NCBI RefSeq assembly: GCF_900113335.1
Contig: NZ_FOOX01000012.1
Location: 1 to 64,000, forward strand
Length of the DNA stretch: 64,000 nucleotides
Source: Desulfotruncus arcticus DSM 17038
GTDB lineage: Bacteria > Bacillota > Desulfotomaculia > Desulfotomaculales > Desulfallaceae
Direction of reading: 5' to 3'
Positions within the stretch are counted from its first letter, which is position 1. Each line of letters opens with the position of its first letter. A program made the position numbers and the translations under genes. The notes under the pieces were generated by a model. It did not search any database, was not told the origin of the DNA, and was given only the letters and a program-made list of their open reading frames with translations. Positions 7,992 through 17,018 of the stretch are shown here, piece after piece.

Positions 7992-9329
7992 CCTCTTTCC
8001 GCACGGTTCTGTAGGAAACGGCGGGAGTCTGCTGCTCTTTGCGTTGCTGATTTTTTATAGCAGCTGCGGTTAGAAGTCGTGATGAGTCAGCGGGTTGGGG
8101 CTGCAGGTGCTCTGGTAGTTTAGGTCGTTTGCTGGCCCGTTCCCCGATAATCAGTTGTTTAGCTTTCCAGGGGGCATGTCCCTCGTATTCAATCGTAAGT
8201 TCTGCGGTATCGGCAGGATCAAAGATAACTTTTACTTTACACCCAATGAAGGGAAGACCGACTTCATACTTTTTGCTCTGGAAGCTAATACAGCCGGACT
8301 TGTCCACCTGGCGTTCTTCACAGTGCAGAAAGGCATTGGCAATTATTTGGGGGTCCAGGAATTTTAAAGCTTTGTTATCACTATTAAAGGCGGTGCTAGG
8401 GCTAATTCCCTTGCCCATGGCGGAATGAGGCTTGTCTTGGTAGCATTCCTCCAGCCAAACTTTAAACATCTCGTTTAGGCGGTTAAGCGTTTGTGGTTTT
8501 TCTAACGCAGCTTCAGCGAGGAAACTGTCTACTATCCGGTTAAAACGTTCAACTTTCCCGGTAGCCTCTGGCGAATATGGTTTGGCATAAACAAGGCGGA
8601 TGCCCATTTTAGAGCAGGCCCTGATCATCCACTTGGTCCGGTACTGGCTCCATTATCAAAGTATACCGCCTGGGGGACACCGTATTTATGAATGGCCTGT
8701 CGAAAACAATCTTCCACAATTACTTTATCCAGCATGGGATAGAACTGCCCATGCAAAACATACCGTGTTGCATCATCGATAAAAGTTACCAAGTATACTT
8801 GTTTTTTGCTGCCATCCTTGCCGATAGGCAAATAGGGACCATACTTGAGGTCTGAATGCCAAAGTTGGTTCCGGTATTTTTTCTGAAACCTTCTGGCGGC
8901 AGTACCGGTTTCAGCATACATACGCATATGTCTGGCACTGTATCCACGCTCTAAAAGTTGCTCTTGAAGTGTGCTGCGCTTGATCTGCCCCGGTTCTACC
9001 AGACCCTCCCACTCCAGGATCTGAATGATTTGGCTGATACTGCGGCTCGGTACCTGGCGGCGTAGCAAAATGGCCTGCTCTAAAATGCTAGCAGGAATTG
9101 TAGCTCTGCTTTGTGGTCGACCGTGGCCTTTGGGTTTTAGACCGCTAAACCCTTCTTCCTGATACTGAGCCAGGTATCTGCGTAAGGTCCGATCTGATAT
9201 GCCGGTCTGCTGGCATATATTAGCTCTAATTTGTTTGGCTTGGGCAGCATCCAGACCCTCTGCCAATAGCGGAGATAGTAGCTGCAAACGTTGGGTGGCA
9301 ATCTCTTCAGCCTTCTTCTGGTCTCTCAT
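7975..9329 (-). pseudogene. DDE (rve) transposase, single-base frameshift
   Basis: Two frames together give one transposase of about 450 residues. The first (9329 to 8625) has a helix-turn-helix (ICQQTGISDRTLRRYLAQYQ), a Mu-type linker and the first part of the DDE domain, with W-H-S-D-LKYG and VTFIDDATRYVL and the second Asp in VYFDNG. The second frame continues SQYRTKW... and KPYSPEATGKVERFNR with the catalytic Glu. At 8649-8650 one base is missing between D-N-G and S-Q-Y, which creates a stop soon after. The sequence there is not a slippery heptamer, so this is probably inactivation or a sequencing error rather than programmed frameshifting. AGGAGGATTCAGC precedes the ATG. Confidence 0.85.
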
Positions 9330-9378
9330 GCTGAATCCTCCTTATTTTAGGTTTCAACATGAGTCTATATCCTGGCTA

Positions 9379-9900
9379 TTAGGACAGGAATGCAGAACGG
9401 GTATGTATCCAAAAATTTGAGTTTGCTACTGGCCGGACAGTTCTTGCCAGCCATTTAGGGGCGTCTCCAACGTAATGCCAAATTCTCTGGAGCGTGGACT
9501 TGGGAAGGTGGCACGTGCTTTCCACAGTCTCTTTGCCAAGTCGGATTGAGATTGATATTAAACAACCTAAAAAGTGGCCGGATAAATTAGAAAACCAGGT
9601 TCGCCAGCGCCAAATGGTTGATTCGTCTGCCATGACGGTAAGTAGACTCTCTGAAGTTATGACCGACTCGATACTTTTACTTTCGTATCGTTTGTAGGGA
9701 ACAAGTATATCTGGAAGCTCGTGATGTATTCGACCGCAGTTATAGCATTGAAGTCTGCGGATGACCAGAATATTGATATTCCCGGTATCTTTTATATAGC
9801 TTCGACGGCGACTGCCTATAACTTTTAGTGTTCCGCCACAACATGGACAAGGATTCTGCTCCCCGCTCCTAACAAAAAACACCCTTCTCAGGGTTTTCAA
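9379..9900 (-). CDS. DUF6431 zinc-ribbon protein of the transposon
   Basis: The 173-residue protein begins with a zinc ribbon: CPCCGG near residue 18, then LQCYNCGRIHHELPDILVPY. It continues with an HTH-like YESKSIESVI and DESTIWRWRTWF. This matches proteins annotated DUF6431 that commonly precede a DDE transposase and an ExeA-like ATPase in Clostridia. It probably binds transposon or target DNA. The first codon is TTG at 9900 or a later GTG; the ribosome site does not decide. Confidence 0.65.
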   Translation of the reverse strand: MKTLRRVFFVRSGEQNPCPCCGGTLKVIGSRRRSYIKDTGNINILVIRRLQCYNCGRIHHELPDILVPYKRYESKSIESVITSESLLTVMADESTIWRWRTWFSNLSGHFLGCLISISIRLGKETVESTCHLPKSTLQRIWHYVGDAPKWLARTVRPVANSNFWIHTRSAFLS

Positions 9901-10170
9901 TTATTTTGTAATTTGATACAATGACCATGTGTTTGGTGGGACGCCTCTAGTGCTTTTGTTGCCGCATTAGCACATTAACGGGGGCGTCTTTTCCTTTCTT
10001 TTTTATGGTCATTATATACAGCAATTTTTGGACAGGCAATTACATCAGCTTTTGGACTTTTTAGCTTAGCTAAAACACTGAAGACTTAAAAGGGAAGATA
10101 GTAAAATTAGCAAATAGCAGTTCAAAGTACACTGTTCATTATCATCTTCCCATACAGGAGGGAGATGACG

Positions 10171-11763
10171 ATGAATAGAAACTATCAAGAAAATCAAATT
10201 ATAAAACATTATTTGGAAAAATATTTTTCATCATCTAAAATAAAGGAGCTAATAGAAACATTTAGCTTTTCGGAGCTTCGCAGGTTGCTTGGCGAGATGG
10301 ATATAGAATTTTTTGCTCTTTGTTACTTCCCGAAATATTTTGATCGTATGTTTGGTGAATTTCACAAGGAGCTATTTCTGGAACTAAAATATATGCTAGA
10401 CAATAAAGGGTTGATTGAGGCTTTTGGATTGCCAAGGGAACACGGCAAAAGCACAATCAACTCTTTTTTATTCCCGCTGTATTCAACACTATATGATAAA
10501 TCACAGTTTACGCTAATCATATCGGCCACTGAGCAAATAGCCTTACCTTTCCTTGATATGATTAAAGATGAACTGGAAAACAACCAATTGTTAATTGAGG
10601 ACTTTGGTATCTACAAAGGAAATCGTTGGAATAACAATGAAATCTGGATAAGGGGCAGGGGAGGAATTGATGCCTGCATAATGATTCGTGGGATTGATGG
10701 AAGCTTACGTGGGTTACATTGGAAAAATTTTCGCCCTATGCTCGTGCTTTTAGATGACTTATTAAAGGACGATACAGCTAGAAGTGAAGCCAAACGTGAA
10801 CAGGTTAAAAACACATTTACCGATGTCATAATTCCAATAGGCACCAGGGATACGAATATTCTCGTTGTCGGTACTATTCTCCATGAAGAAGATTTGATGG
10901 CAGAATTATTAAGGGGTAAAATCCCTGGAGTCCGAAGTATAAAAAAATCAGCAGTAATAAATTTTGCCGAACGAGATGACCTCTGGGGCAAATGGGAAGC
11001 CAAATATAATAATTTACAGGACTTAGATCGGGTAGAAACCGCTAAGTCCTTTTTTTATGACCATCAGGATGAAATGTTGGAAGGGACAGAAATACTGTGG
11101 TCAGAGTATCTGGACTATTATTACCTAATGTGCAAAAAACAAGCTATGGGAGATAAATCATTTTATAAAGAACTGCAAAATGATCCACGCAGCACTGATG
11201 ATTATATTTTTCAAGATATTCAATACTGGGACAGGCTCCCTGACTTTGAGGATATGGAGTTGGTCATGTATATTGATCCGGCTATAAAAGCCGGAAAAAG
11301 AAATGACTATTCAGCAATTACAGTTTTGGCAAAGCATTCAAAGACTAATCAAAAGTATGTTGTTGATGGCACTCTGTATAAACTTTTGCCCGATGATTTG
11401 TTTCAGGTTGCTGTAGAAAAAATACAGCAATATCCTGTTGAGAAGATCGGCTTTGAAACAACCCAGGCTCAGAGCTACATGAAGCAAAAATTTGAAGAGG
11501 AGCTATGGAAAAATAAAATATATACGCCTGTTGATGAGGTAATCAGCAAAGGCCAAAAACATGAGCGAATTATATCACTGGAGCCGGAGATCAAGAAAGG
11601 ACATATACTGTTCAATCCTGCCAATATTAGATATAATAACCAAGTAAAGGATTATAATAAATCAGCTAAGTTTGATGATGCGCCGGATAGTTTATATGGT
11701 GCGGTGCAGTTAATTGAAGGGGTTAAGAGAATTAAGTTTTATGACAGGAGTTTGTTGTTTTAA
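10171..11763 (+). CDS. Phage terminase large subunit
   Basis: A 530-residue packaging motor. The ATPase half has a Walker A-like AFGLPREHGKST near residue 93 and Walker B MLVLLDDLLKDD near 195, with the coupling motif ILVVGTILHEEDLM. The RNase H-fold nuclease half starts at VMYIDPAIKAGKRNDYSAIT near residue 367 and continues to DDAPDSLYGAV, giving the expected Asp metal ligands. It cuts concatemers and pumps DNA through the portal. ATG 10171 lies 8 bases after AGGAGGG. It is separated from the small subunit by recombinase, Kiwa and transposon DNA. Confidence 0.9.
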   Translation: MNRNYQENQIIKHYLEKYFSSSKIKELIETFSFSELRRLLGEMDIEFFALCYFPKYFDRMFGEFHKELFLELKYMLDNKGLIEAFGLPREHGKSTINSFLFPLYSTLYDKSQFTLIISATEQIALPFLDMIKDELENNQLLIEDFGIYKGNRWNNNEIWIRGRGGIDACIMIRGIDGSLRGLHWKNFRPMLVLLDDLLKDDTARSEAKREQVKNTFTDVIIPIGTRDTNILVVGTILHEEDLMAELLRGKIPGVRSIKKSAVINFAERDDLWGKWEAKYNNLQDLDRVETAKSFFYDHQDEMLEGTEILWSEYLDYYYLMCKKQAMGDKSFYKELQNDPRSTDDYIFQDIQYWDRLPDFEDMELVMYIDPAIKAGKRNDYSAITVLAKHSKTNQKYVVDGTLYKLLPDDLFQVAVEKIQQYPVEKIGFETTQAQSYMKQKFEEELWKNKIYTPVDEVISKGQKHERIISLEPEIKKGHILFNPANIRYNNQVKDYNKSAKFDDAPDSLYGAVQLIEGVKRIKFYDRSLLF

Positions 11764-11795
11764 TCAAAGTGATTTTGAACAGGAGGCATCCTATT

Positions 11796-12509
11796 ATGGG
11801 ATTAAATGTTTATAGAATTGATACAGGAATTGTAGGAAAGATCTTTGGAATAATCCGTCAAACTGAATTACCAGTAATGAGCCTTCAAAAGTGTTTTGGT
11901 TTTAGTCATGGATCAATTATTTTATCAATTGTTGATTTAGTTTCTTCTGATAATCATTACGTAATAAAAGACCAAGATGAGCTTGAACGTTTTGAAAATC
12001 CTTTAAACAATTCATGGATTCAAAAAAGCCAATATTACATAAGGCATCCCAAAAAGGCAAGAGAACGGTATCTAATTGAAGCAGAAAAGTTTCATGAATA
12101 CATATATAGAGAACAAATTTCTGATATCGTATCATTCTTAAGGGGTAATCTCACACTGAAGCATCTAACTATTTCATCAGAAGAGGGGATAGATTTCTCT
12201 GCATTTGCAAATATACCGATTGAAGATTTAAAGGTAGAAGGAAAAGCCGATGTCAAATTAAAGTCAAAAAAAGAGTTAGTTATCAATTGTCCAGAAGGGT
12301 TGAAAATATCTGAAAAAAGAAAAGAGTATATATGGATAAATGATTTTCAGGATCTCCTATCTGTAGTTGATGGTTTTCAAGGTGGGGAATTCCGACATAC
12401 GATTGAGATTTCAAATTCTTTCGGCATGGGATTGAAGGAGGCTAAACAAATTGGTGTTGGAACTTCGTGGTTAAGAAAATGTAAATTTGAGATCAAATTT
12501 ACTTGTTAG
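11796..12509 (+). CDS. Unknown cargo protein between terminase and portal
   Basis: A 237-residue soluble protein, not recognised. The N-terminal half is helical (MGLNVYRIDTGIVGKIFG, later HPKKARERYLIEAEKFHEYI). The C-terminal half alternates strands (LKHLTISSEEGIDFSAFANI, DLKVEGKADVKLKSKKELVI) and ends with FGMGLKEAKQIGVGTSWLRK. There is no signal peptide or membrane segment. Phages of this type normally have portal directly after the large terminase, so this is probably an inserted moron. It has AGGAGG nine bases before its ATG and its own terminator after it. A defence or superinfection role is possible but not shown. Confidence 0.55.
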   Translation: MGLNVYRIDTGIVGKIFGIIRQTELPVMSLQKCFGFSHGSIILSIVDLVSSDNHYVIKDQDELERFENPLNNSWIQKSQYYIRHPKKARERYLIEAEKFHEYIYREQISDIVSFLRGNLTLKHLTISSEEGIDFSAFANIPIEDLKVEGKADVKLKSKKELVINCPEGLKISEKRKEYIWINDFQDLLSVVDGFQGGEFRHTIEISNSFGMGLKEAKQIGVGTSWLRKCKFEIKFTC

Positions 12510-12513
12510 GAAT

Positions 12514-12549
12514 TTGAGTCAATACACTATGTATTGGCTCTATTTTTTT
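12514..12549 (+). terminator. Intrinsic terminator before the portal gene
   Basis: GAGTCAATAC and GTATTGGCTC form a 10-bp stem (one wobble) around ACTAT, followed by TATTTTTTT. The portal ribosome site begins about two bases later. Confidence 0.7.
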
Positions 12550-12566
12550 AGAAAGGAAGTGATACT

Positions 12567-13862
12567 TTGCAAATAACTGAAAGCCTTATAATTGAATGCT
12601 TAAATGAACTGGTCATAAACTCCAGTGTAAAGCACAAATATAAAAACTATTACGAGGGACATCATAGCATACTCTATGATTATGACATGCAGGATAGTAG
12701 GAGTAACCGTAAGCTAATATTCAATTTCCCCCGTAAGTTTGTTGATAACGAAACAGGCTACCTCCTCGGCAAGCCTGTTAATTTTGTGTCCAAAAGGGAT
12801 GATAAAGCCATAATTGATTGCATCGACATGAATACCGGCCACTGGGATAAGGAGCACAATATTAATCTTCGTAAGCAAAGCGAAATCTATGGTGAAAGCT
12901 ATGAACTAAATTATATCAATACTGACGGTGAATTTTGCGCTACCATCCTGACCCCGCTTGAATGTTATGTTTTAGAGGATGGAACAGCGGAGAGAAATGT
13001 GCTGCTGGCTCTACATACATATAGGAAAAAATTTGATGATATGGATTACCTGGATGTCTATACAGACATGGAAATATTACACTTCAAAATATCAGGTGAT
13101 TCTAAAATCGAGCCGATTGGCAAACACAATCACATATTCGGCAGAGTGCCTGTTATTGTCTGTCCTGCCAATAGTGAGCGGAAAAGTGGGTTCCATGATG
13201 TAATCAGTTTAGTCGATGCATATAACGCTTTGAATTCTGATTTAGTTAATGAAATTGCCGACCACCGGAATGCTTACTTGATTATTGAAAATGCCAAAAT
13301 CGAGGAAGAAGATTTGTTAAAAATGAAGCAGATGGGCATTATCCAAGCACCCAAAGGTGGTGTGGTAAAATGGCTCACTAAGGAAATCAATGATTCCTTC
13401 GTGAAAAACGAGCTTGATAATATAGAACGTAAAATCTATGACATGATGGATGAAGTTAATTTTAATGAAAATTGGGCTAGCAATACTTCATCGCTGGCAC
13501 TGAGAAATAAACTATTGAACCTGGAAAACAGGGTGGCAATGCGCCAGGCTTTTATGGAAAAGGTAATCAAAGAAAGACTCAAGAACCTGTTCGCATTTAT
13601 CCGCAAGAAGGAAGGCAAGGTTTTTGACTACCGAGATGTAGCAGTGAAATTTACAAGAAACCTACCCACCGATCTGGTTGGACTAGCAGATGTTATAGTT
13701 AAGTTGAAGGATATTTGTTCACAGGAAACACTGCTGACATTGTTGCCGTTTATTGAAAATCCAACTGTAGAAATCCAAAAATTTGCATCCGAACGACAAA
13801 ATAAAAATTCTAATATCAGTCCTAACGATAATGCTTCAAAATCTGCCGATATAATAGTTTAA
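12567..13862 (+). CDS. Phage portal protein, SPP1 gp6-like
   Basis: The 431-residue protein has the SPP1-type portal start, with HKYKNYYEGHHSIL, then NFPRKFVDNETGYLLGKPV near residue 55, the INLRKQSEIYGESYELNYI helix and the conserved core SLVDAYNALNSDLVNEIADH near residue 215. The portal forms the dodecameric DNA channel at one capsid vertex and docks the terminase. The start is TTG 12567 with GAAAGGAAGTG upstream. The length is slightly under typical gp6 (about 450-500), and no minor head protein follows. Confidence 0.88.
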   Translation: MQITESLIIECLNELVINSSVKHKYKNYYEGHHSILYDYDMQDSRSNRKLIFNFPRKFVDNETGYLLGKPVNFVSKRDDKAIIDCIDMNTGHWDKEHNINLRKQSEIYGESYELNYINTDGEFCATILTPLECYVLEDGTAERNVLLALHTYRKKFDDMDYLDVYTDMEILHFKISGDSKIEPIGKHNHIFGRVPVIVCPANSERKSGFHDVISLVDAYNALNSDLVNEIADHRNAYLIIENAKIEEEDLLKMKQMGIIQAPKGGVVKWLTKEINDSFVKNELDNIERKIYDMMDEVNFNENWASNTSSLALRNKLLNLENRVAMRQAFMEKVIKERLKNLFAFIRKKEGKVFDYRDVAVKFTRNLPTDLVGLADVIVKLKDICSQETLLTLLPFIENPTVEIQKFASERQNKNSNISPNDNASKSADIIV

Positions 13863-14016
13863 AATTAACCGGCATAGGGAATCATACTACCCCTAAAATT
13901 AGATGCCCGTATTCGGGCGATTTGGAAATTTGCTAAATACCTTGTAACCCTTGTAAATAACGGGCTGCGGGGTATTTTCTTTAAAATTAATTTTGCCCGT
14001 TTTTAAGGGGTCGGAG

Positions 14017-14184
14017 GTGAAGTTTATTGTTAGGGTAAAAGCAAAACGTAAAGATGATTTAGTGTTTTTTATTAATTCAACTAACCAATTGGAGTATCAT
14101 AAAAAATGCTTACGATGCCAACATAAATGTAAGCAGTCATTCAGATGCATTAATGTTATTTGCTCGAAGTACCAACGGAGATAA
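14017..14184 (+). CDS. Small cysteine-rich protein in the head-gene cluster
   Basis: A 55-residue basic protein with six cysteines late in the chain: CLRCQHKCKQSFRCINVICS, which suggests a small metal-binding fold. GTG 14017 is used because AAGGGG lies 6 bases before it; a longer frame from TTG 13993 is possible. I do not recognise a family. The leader (13870-14000) has a short CCCGTATTCGGGC hairpin. It could act as a transcription regulator or antirepressor of the late genes, but nothing in the sequence proves this. Confidence 0.45.
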   Translation: MKFIVRVKAKRKDDLVFFINSTNQLEYHKKCLRCQHKCKQSFRCINVICSKYQRR

Positions 14185-14268
14185 AACTCCCACATTACAA
14201 CAACATAGGTCTGTTATCTTAAAGGTTAAATATGGTAAAATTTAAGAAAATCAAGGGGGTTGATCACC

Positions 14269-14586
14269 GTGTCATTATCTTTTGAGCAAGTGAACGACAT
14301 ATTAACAAATAGATTCGGGTTACTTTCTAAAACCGGAATCAAGAAGGGATATGTCCTATATAGTTACTATTTTAAGGATAGATACACAGATACCAGAAAA
14401 CAAGTAGTTGCTCACGAAATCACAGCCTTGCAAAATGGAGGTTGCGGAGGATACATTTATGTAGCACATTTAAAAGAATTTAATAACCACCCTGCCAGAA
14501 AAAAAGATGGATACTTAAAAATTGGCGATTTGACGATGGATGAATTTATTGATATAGCTGAAAAAGTAATTAGGGAATATAAGTAA
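14269..14586 (+). CDS. Unknown 105-residue phage-cluster protein
   Basis: A small soluble protein beginning MSLSFEQVNDILTNRFGLLS. A Gly-rich stretch, NGGCGGYIYVAHLKEF, and a final helix MDEFIDIAEKVIREYK suggest a compact alpha/beta fold. It has no recognised family. GTG 14269 is preferred over TTG 14260 because AAGGGGG lies 9 bases upstream. It lies between portal and scaffold, where a minor head protein would be expected, but its size and composition do not fit one. Confidence 0.5.
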   Translation: MSLSFEQVNDILTNRFGLLSKTGIKKGYVLYSYYFKDRYTDTRKQVVAHEITALQNGGCGGYIYVAHLKEFNNHPARKKDGYLKIGDLTMDEFIDIAEKVIREYK

Positions 14587-14598
14587 ATGATTTACTTG

Positions 14599-14623
14599 GG
14601 CTTACTTTAATGTAAGTCTTTTT
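14599..14623 (+). terminator. Intrinsic terminator before the scaffold gene
   Basis: GGCTTAC and GTAAGTC (one wobble) form a stem around TTTAAT, followed by TTTTT. Confidence 0.55.
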
Positions 14624-14685
14624 ATTTAATACAACTGCGTTTCTGGTTTTTAGTCAGAAGGGCAAAAATGAAAGGAGATATAATC

Positions 14686-15276
14686 ATGACGTTTGAAGAA
14701 GTAAAACAATTCTTGGAAAGCGAAGCAGGTAGTGCTTCAGAGGTAACGGCATATTTGCAGGGGTTAAATCCATTGACCGTTGCAAGGATGCAGGAGTTTG
14801 TTGAAAAAACACCTGAAGCAAAATCATGGCTTGATTCCGTGAAGGACAAGCATCTACAGAAAGGGTTGGAAACCTGGAAAACTAACAATCTGGAAACCCT
14901 GATCGATGCGGAGGTCAAGAAAAAGTTTCCTCAAAAGGATGAGAAGGAAATTGAACTTGATAAACTGCGAGCAGAAATTGATCAGATGAAACAGGAAAAA
15001 TTAAAAGAATCCCTGACCAATAAGGCCATGAAAATGGCAAACGAGAAGAACCTACCGATTGAGCTGGTAGGCTTTTTTATTGGCCGGGATGAACAGGAAA
15101 CCACTGATAACCTTAAAGTGCTGGAGGATATTTACAACTCCTCTGTGCAAAAAACACTTGAATTAAGGCTTAAAGGCGAGGGGTATGTGCCACCCAAAGA
15201 TAACGGCGGTGGCTCCCGTACCGATTTAGACAGTTTGTCAATGGATGAGTATATCAAAGCAAGAAATAAAAATTAG
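14686..15276 (+). CDS. Phage capsid scaffolding protein
   Basis: A 196-residue, highly charged helical protein, typical of scaffold proteins (DUF4355/gp20-like). The N-terminus TFEEVKQFLESEAGSASEVT is followed by a coiled coil at residues ~75-115 (DEKEIELDKLRAEIDQMKQE). The C-terminal GGGSRTDLDSLSMDEYIKAR resembles the coat-binding tail. It guides coat assembly and leaves the procapsid before DNA entry. ATG 14686 is chosen because AAAGGAG lies 8 bases before it; an upstream ATG 14668 has none. It directly precedes the coat gene. Confidence 0.82.
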   Translation: MTFEEVKQFLESEAGSASEVTAYLQGLNPLTVARMQEFVEKTPEAKSWLDSVKDKHLQKGLETWKTNNLETLIDAEVKKKFPQKDEKEIELDKLRAEIDQMKQEKLKESLTNKAMKMANEKNLPIELVGFFIGRDEQETTDNLKVLEDIYNSSVQKTLELRLKGEGYVPPKDNGGGSRTDLDSLSMDEYIKARNKN

Positions 15277-15296
15277 AAAGGATATGGTGATTATTT

Positions 15297-16421
15297 ATGG
15301 GTAATACATTTTTAACTCCTTCAATTATTGCAAAAGAGGCTATGATGCAACTTAAAAACAATACAGTAATGGCGAACCTTGTACATAGAGATTATTCCAA
15401 TGAATTTGTTGCCGGGGTAGGGAATACGATAACAATCAGAAAGCCCGCAACTTTTGAAGCAAAGGAATTTGACAGTACTGCTGGTATCCAAATCCAGGAT
15501 GCAACAGAAGGTTCGGAAACCGTGGTGTTGGATAAACTGCTGGATGTATCATTTGAGGTTACAGCAGAGCAGCTTACCTTGGATATTCAGAATTTTAGTG
15601 AGCAACTGCTAACTCCGGCCATGCAGAGCTTTGCCAATAAGATTGACCAGTATTTGCTTGGATTGTACATAGATGTGCCAGATTATTATGGTACGGCAGG
15701 AACCACACCTTCGGCTGTTGGTGATATTACCAATACCAGAATGATTTTAAATGTAAATAAAGCACCTTTTGAAAACAGGAATCTTGTAATTGATCCCATC
15801 AATGAAAATTCGTTCTTACAGATAGCTGGATTTTATGAAGCAGATAAAGTGGGCGATAATGGAACGGCATTAAGGGAAGCATCCCTGGGTAGAAAGTTTG
15901 GTTTTGATATTTTCACTGACCAGAACGTTCAAACTCATACCAAAGGAACACTTACCGCCGATGCCGGTACATTAAAAGTAAAGGGTGCCGTAAGTGCTAA
16001 TTCAACACAGTTTATTATTGATGGAACCAATCTTACCGGAACCCTTGTAAAAGGTGACTTGTTAACTATTTCAGGAAATAATTATGTGGCTACTGAAGAT
16101 GCCACCGCAGCAGCAGGAGAAATAGCTGTTAAAGTATTTCCGGCCACAGCGGAAATTGCAGATAATGCTGATGTAACCATTATAGATAACCATACAGCAA
16201 GTCTGGCATTTCATAAAAATGCTTTTGCTCTTGTCACAAGACCGCTGGCTTTGCCTAAGGGGTTATCATCTGAGCAAAAGGCGATTATTAATTATGACGG
16301 GTTTGGTTTAAGGGTTATCTATGATTATAACAGCCAGTACAAAAAGGACGTTGTTTCAATAGATATGCTCTGCGGAGTAAAAACTCTAAACCCAAAACTT
16401 GATTGCAGATTGCTTGGTTAA
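15297..16421 (+). CDS. Phage major capsid protein, P22 coat (gene 5) family
   Basis: The 374-residue protein begins GNTFLTPSIIAKEAMMQLKN, the start shared by P22 gp5-like coat proteins of Firmicutes phages. HK97-type core features follow (ANLVHRDYSNEF, NTITIRKPATFEAKEF, DVSFEVTAEQLTLDI). Residues ~215-305 form a beta-rich insertion (LKVKGAVSANSTQFIIDG), and it ends with the conserved GLRVIYDYNSQYKKDVVSID. It builds the icosahedral shell with the upstream scaffold. It appears full length and intact. Confidence 0.9.
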   Translation: MGNTFLTPSIIAKEAMMQLKNNTVMANLVHRDYSNEFVAGVGNTITIRKPATFEAKEFDSTAGIQIQDATEGSETVVLDKLLDVSFEVTAEQLTLDIQNFSEQLLTPAMQSFANKIDQYLLGLYIDVPDYYGTAGTTPSAVGDITNTRMILNVNKAPFENRNLVIDPINENSFLQIAGFYEADKVGDNGTALREASLGRKFGFDIFTDQNVQTHTKGTLTADAGTLKVKGAVSANSTQFIIDGTNLTGTLVKGDLLTISGNNYVATEDATAAAGEIAVKVFPATAEIADNADVTIIDNHTASLAFHKNAFALVTRPLALPKGLSSEQKAIINYDGFGLRVIYDYNSQYKKDVVSIDMLCGVKTLNPKLDCRLLG

Positions 16422-16435
16422 TCTAAAAAAAATAT

Positions 16436-16468
16436 GGGGGTGTGCCAGATGGTGCATCCCCTTTTTTA
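16436..16468 (+). terminator. Intrinsic terminator after the coat gene
   Basis: GGGGTGTGCC pairs with GGTGCATCCCC (wobbles allowed) around AGAT, followed by six T. It overlaps a spurious upstream frame of the next gene and supports a later start there. Confidence 0.7.
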
Positions 16469-16489
16469 TTAATAAGGACGGTGATAATT

Positions 16490-16708
16490 TTGAAGTGTCC
16501 ATATTGCAAAATCAAATTCAACTCCCTGCTAACTTTAAATGTACATAAAGAAAGCTGTCTATATAAAGATAATCCGGTACAGGTGGATTATGAAGCAATC
16601 CCTTATTTAGAATTGAAGTCAATGGTCATGTCCAAGGGAATGGATATTAAGGTAGCAAATAAGAAAAAGACAGAAATAATTGAGGTTTTAAAGGAAATGG
16701 AGGACTGA
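16490..16708 (+). CDS. Small zinc-finger plus HeH/SAP-like protein
   Basis: A 72-residue protein. The N-terminus has CPYCKIKFNSLLTLNVHKES followed by C, a C2HC-type zinc finger. The C-terminal half, YLELKSMVMSKGMDIKVANK, resembles the HeH/SAP or Rho-N-like helix-extension-helix found in small phage head proteins. TTG 16490 is the start, behind AAGGACGG; the longer frame from GTG 16442 runs through the terminator. It sits between coat and connector, a usual place for a small head-completion or accessory protein. Confidence 0.6.
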   Translation: MKCPYCKIKFNSLLTLNVHKESCLYKDNPVQVDYEAIPYLELKSMVMSKGMDIKVANKKKTEIIEVLKEMED

Positions 16709-16712
16709 TATT

Positions 16713-17018
16713 GTGCTGGAAACTGTGAAAATGCTTCTGGGCATAGATGAATTTGAAATTGCACTTGATGGTATTTTAAATCATTTTATCAACCAGGCTT
16801 ATAGATTGGCTTATGCTTATTGTAACCTAACAGAGTTACCGGCAGATTATGATGACACCATTGCTGATTTGGCAGTTTATTTATACAACAATAGAGACAG
16901 TGTGGGCTATAAGCAAAAGGTGCAGGGTGAAAGAAGCGTTACATATGAAGGCGATGGTATACCCGAATATATCAAAACTGCTTTACCTCTGCCCAAGATC
17001 AAGGTTGGGTGCCAGTAA
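16713..17018 (+). CDS. Phage head-tail connector (gp6/DUF3199-like)
   Basis: A 101-residue helical protein (MLETVKMLLGIDEFEIALDG, then NQAYRLAYAYCNLTELPADY). It matches the head-tail connector adaptor family that forms a ring under the portal. GTG 16713 follows GGAGG of the previous gene's end, with 4 bases between genes. Its stop overlaps the next start by one base (TAATG), so the two connector genes are coupled. Confidence 0.7.
   Translation: MLETVKMLLGIDEFEIALDGILNHFINQAYRLAYAYCNLTELPADYDDTIADLAVYLYNNRDSVGYKQKVQGERSVTYEGDGIPEYIKTALPLPKIKVGCQ

Larger units (their letters stand above)
6703..10057. mobile_element. TniA/TniB-type (Mu-family DDE) transposon
   Basis: Four genes on the minus strand: a DUF6431 protein, a DDE transposase broken by a frameshift, an ExeA/TniB-like AAA ATPase and a small accessory protein. 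The probable left end is TGTCCAGAAATAGACGG at 6703. On the right, the reverse complement shows two similar motifs, TGTCCAAAAATTGCTG ending at 10034 and GTCCAAAAGCTGATG ending at about 10056, like repeated transposase-binding sites. I could not find a convincing target-site duplication, so the boundaries are approximate to tens of bases. The element separates kwaA from the large terminase gene. Confidence 0.6.

Noticed and set aside
8640-8660. Programmed -1 frameshift in the transposase
   Set aside because: The bases at the shift (GATAATGGAGCC) contain no slippery heptamer, so mutation or sequencing error is more likely.
3757-10060. Target-site duplication and matching direct repeats around the cargo and transposon
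   Set aside because: No clear duplicate of the 19-bp repeat or of the bases flanking 6703 was found at the right-hand side, so boundaries remain approximate.
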